Shown piece after piece: positions 62,663-64,000 of a stretch of DNA of 64,000 nt (position 1 is its first letter; each line of letters starts with the position of its first letter). The stretch is from Sindora glabra (Eukaryota > Streptophyta > Magnoliopsida > Fabales > Fabaceae). The translations under genes were made by a program, and so were the position numbers. Below the pieces are notes generated by a model, which saw nothing but the letters and a program-made list of their open reading frames with translations, ran no database searches and was not told where the DNA came from. Location of the stretch: NCBI GenBank assembly GCA_020226215.1, contig CM035235.1, positions 70,147,283 to 70,211,282 of the forward strand, in the 5' to 3' direction.

Positions 62663-62670
62663 TATATATA
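62663..62670 (-). promoter_or_regulatory. Proximal TATA box of the R3 MEGRSK unit
   Basis: TATATATA on the minus strand, about 64 bp before the ATG. Mirror of 51106-51114. Confidence 0.55.
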
Positions 62671-62675
62671 GAGAG

Positions 62676-63431
62676 AGAAAAGGAAACGGGGTCAGAGTCC
62701 CCCGATCAGGGTCTCGCTATCACTCATCTTGTGGGTCTCTCACTCTCGCAATTGTTGTTTTATATAGGGAGAAATGGTTGCATTGTTGTTTTATATAGGG
62801 AGAAAGAAAAGGAAACGGGGTCAGAGCCCTCCGATCAGAGTCTCACTCTCATCTCGTGGGTCTCGCTCTCACTCATCTTGTGGGTCTCTCACTCTCGCAA
62901 TTGTTGTTGTTTTATATAGAGAAAAATGGTTGCATTGTTGTTTTATATAGGGAGAAAGAAAAGGATACGGGTCTCACTCTCACTCATCTTGTGGGTCTCT
63001 CACTCTCGCAATTGTTGTTGTTTTATATAGGGAGAAATGGTTGCATTGTTGTTTTATATAGGAAGAAAGAAAAGGAAACGGGGTCAGAGTCCCCGATCAG
63101 AGTCTCACGAAGCATTGTTGTTTTATATAGGGAGAAAGAAAAGGACGGGGTCAGAGTCCCCGATCAGAGTCTCACGAAGCATTGTTGTTTTATATAGGGA
63201 GAAAGAAAAGGACGGGGTCAGAGTCCCCCGATCAGAGTCTCGCTCTCACTCATCTTGTGGGTCTCTCTCACTCTCGCAATTGTTGTTGTTTTATATAGGG
63301 AGAAATGGTTGCATTGTTGTTTTATATAGGGAGAAAGAAAAGAAAACGGGGTCAGAGTCCCCCGATCAGAGTCTCACTCATCTTGTGGGTCTCTCACTCT
63401 CATGTCTTGACATGCGTGGGGTCTGGGCCTC
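62676..63431 (-). repeat. Tandem array of TATA-containing promoter-like units (R3)
   Basis: Mirror image of the R2 array at 50345-51100, with ten TATATAAA strings oriented toward the R3 MEGRSK unit. Plus-strand frames here (62583-63493) are repeat by-products. Confidence 0.9.
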
Positions 63432-64000
63432 GACCATCTACAATTGATGAGGGACATTTCACTCTTTTACAATTGATGTGGGTCCCACTATAACAATATC
63501 ATTTGCAATTGGGATATGGTACTCATCGCCTCTCGTATACGACTGGAAGCAGGTACTCTTTTTTTTTTTTTTTAATTTATGTGAAAAAACTGATAATTTT
63601 CAGAAAAAAATAAATGTAGACTTTTTTATTTAAAATTATGAATTTCATTAAAAATACTAAATTTTAAAATAAAAATTATTCTTTAATATTTAAAAAATAT
63701 AAAAAATGAGAATCTAGATCCGATATAATTATACCATCATAAAAAAAAAAAAATTTCCGATCCAAAGTCCAACTTTTATCTGAAAATTCTTTCCATCTCT
63801 CACTTCAAACATCCAACATTTTTCACTTCTCAAGCGGCACATCCAACCTTTATCTCGCATCCAATATTTGAGTCTCTCCCATTTAGGCCTGATCAATAGG
63901 CCAAAACATAAGGAAAAAAAATTTAAAACTTTAGAAAGTTAAAAAATTGGATGAGGCACACTGCCCCACTAGGATGTGTGAGTGGGTTACGTACGCACTC

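Larger units (their letters stand above)
49775..64000. repeat. Near-perfect palindrome, arms of at least 7.1 kb
   Basis: Position x on the left pairs with about 113776 minus x on the right over the whole span. Every frame in the left arm recurs in the right arm with an identical predicted peptide, for example 51177-51653 with 62123-62599 and 50329-50739 with 63037-63447. The differences I found are almost all single-base indels: one G near 49980, homopolymer lengths, and the centre. The right arm is cut by the window end, so the palindrome is longer than seen. Confidence 0.95.
56923..64000 (+). repeat. Large repeat copy R3 (cut by window end)
   Basis: Same orientation as R1 and mirror image of R2. 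It includes the Tourist-like element, the conserved blocks, the MEGRSK unit and its TATA array. The last bases (GGGTTACGTACGCACTC) are the beginning of the foldback element arm, so the repeat continues beyond the window. Confidence 0.9.

Overview
The window looks like nuclear DNA of a flowering plant, probably a eudicot. It is very AT-rich, has Ty1-copia, Ty3-gypsy and PIF/Harbinger transposons, short plant-type introns, and an insertion of chloroplast DNA carrying psbK and rpoB fragments. A run of exactly 100 N (34051-34150) marks a scaffold gap. I see no complete, clearly functional single-copy host gene. Only one small gene-like unit has promoter-like structure; it occurs three times and I do not recognise its product.

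Layout. Positions 1-14200 are AT-rich single-copy intergenic DNA with a decayed Ty3-gypsy RNase H remnant (about 2770-3270, minus), a weak MITE candidate (8338-8945) and a cluster of TGGGCY promoter motifs with no gene beside it (9886-9990). From 14283 to the end, almost everything belongs to one large repeat unit: R1 (14283 to about 31975, forward), R2 (about 40965-56845, inverted) and R3 (56923-64000, forward, cut by the window end). A shorter inverted partial copy lies at about 34151-37545. R2 and R3 form a near-perfect palindrome of at least 14.2 kb centred on a (TA)n tract near 56888. R1 and R2 form a larger, more diverged inverted repeat. A third inverted repeat surrounds the assembly gap.

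Transposons interrupt the copies, and the paralogous copy gives the empty site in each case. A 6.5-kb Ty1-copia element (25077-31601, TSD AGTTA, identical-length LTRs) lies in R1. A 4.08-kb PIF/Harbinger element (44042-48121, TSD TTA) with a C-terminally truncated transposase lies in R2. A 1280-bp Tourist-like element with an almost pure A/T interior (TSD TAA) lies in both R2 and R3 but not R1. The last case shows that R2 and R3 were duplicated from each other after that insertion and after the split from R1.

The most unusual part is the gene-like unit at 51177-51653 (R2), 62123-62599 (R3) and 18189-18656 (R1). In R2 and R3 its upstream region is a tandem array with ten copies of a TATATAAA-containing promoter-like segment, followed by an eleventh TATA box about 65 bp before the ATG. 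In R1 the array is different and was invaded by a chimeric plastid fragment. Nothing in the window supports a pathway or operon-like relation between genes. The region reads as a rearranged, transposon-rich block with nested inverted duplications.
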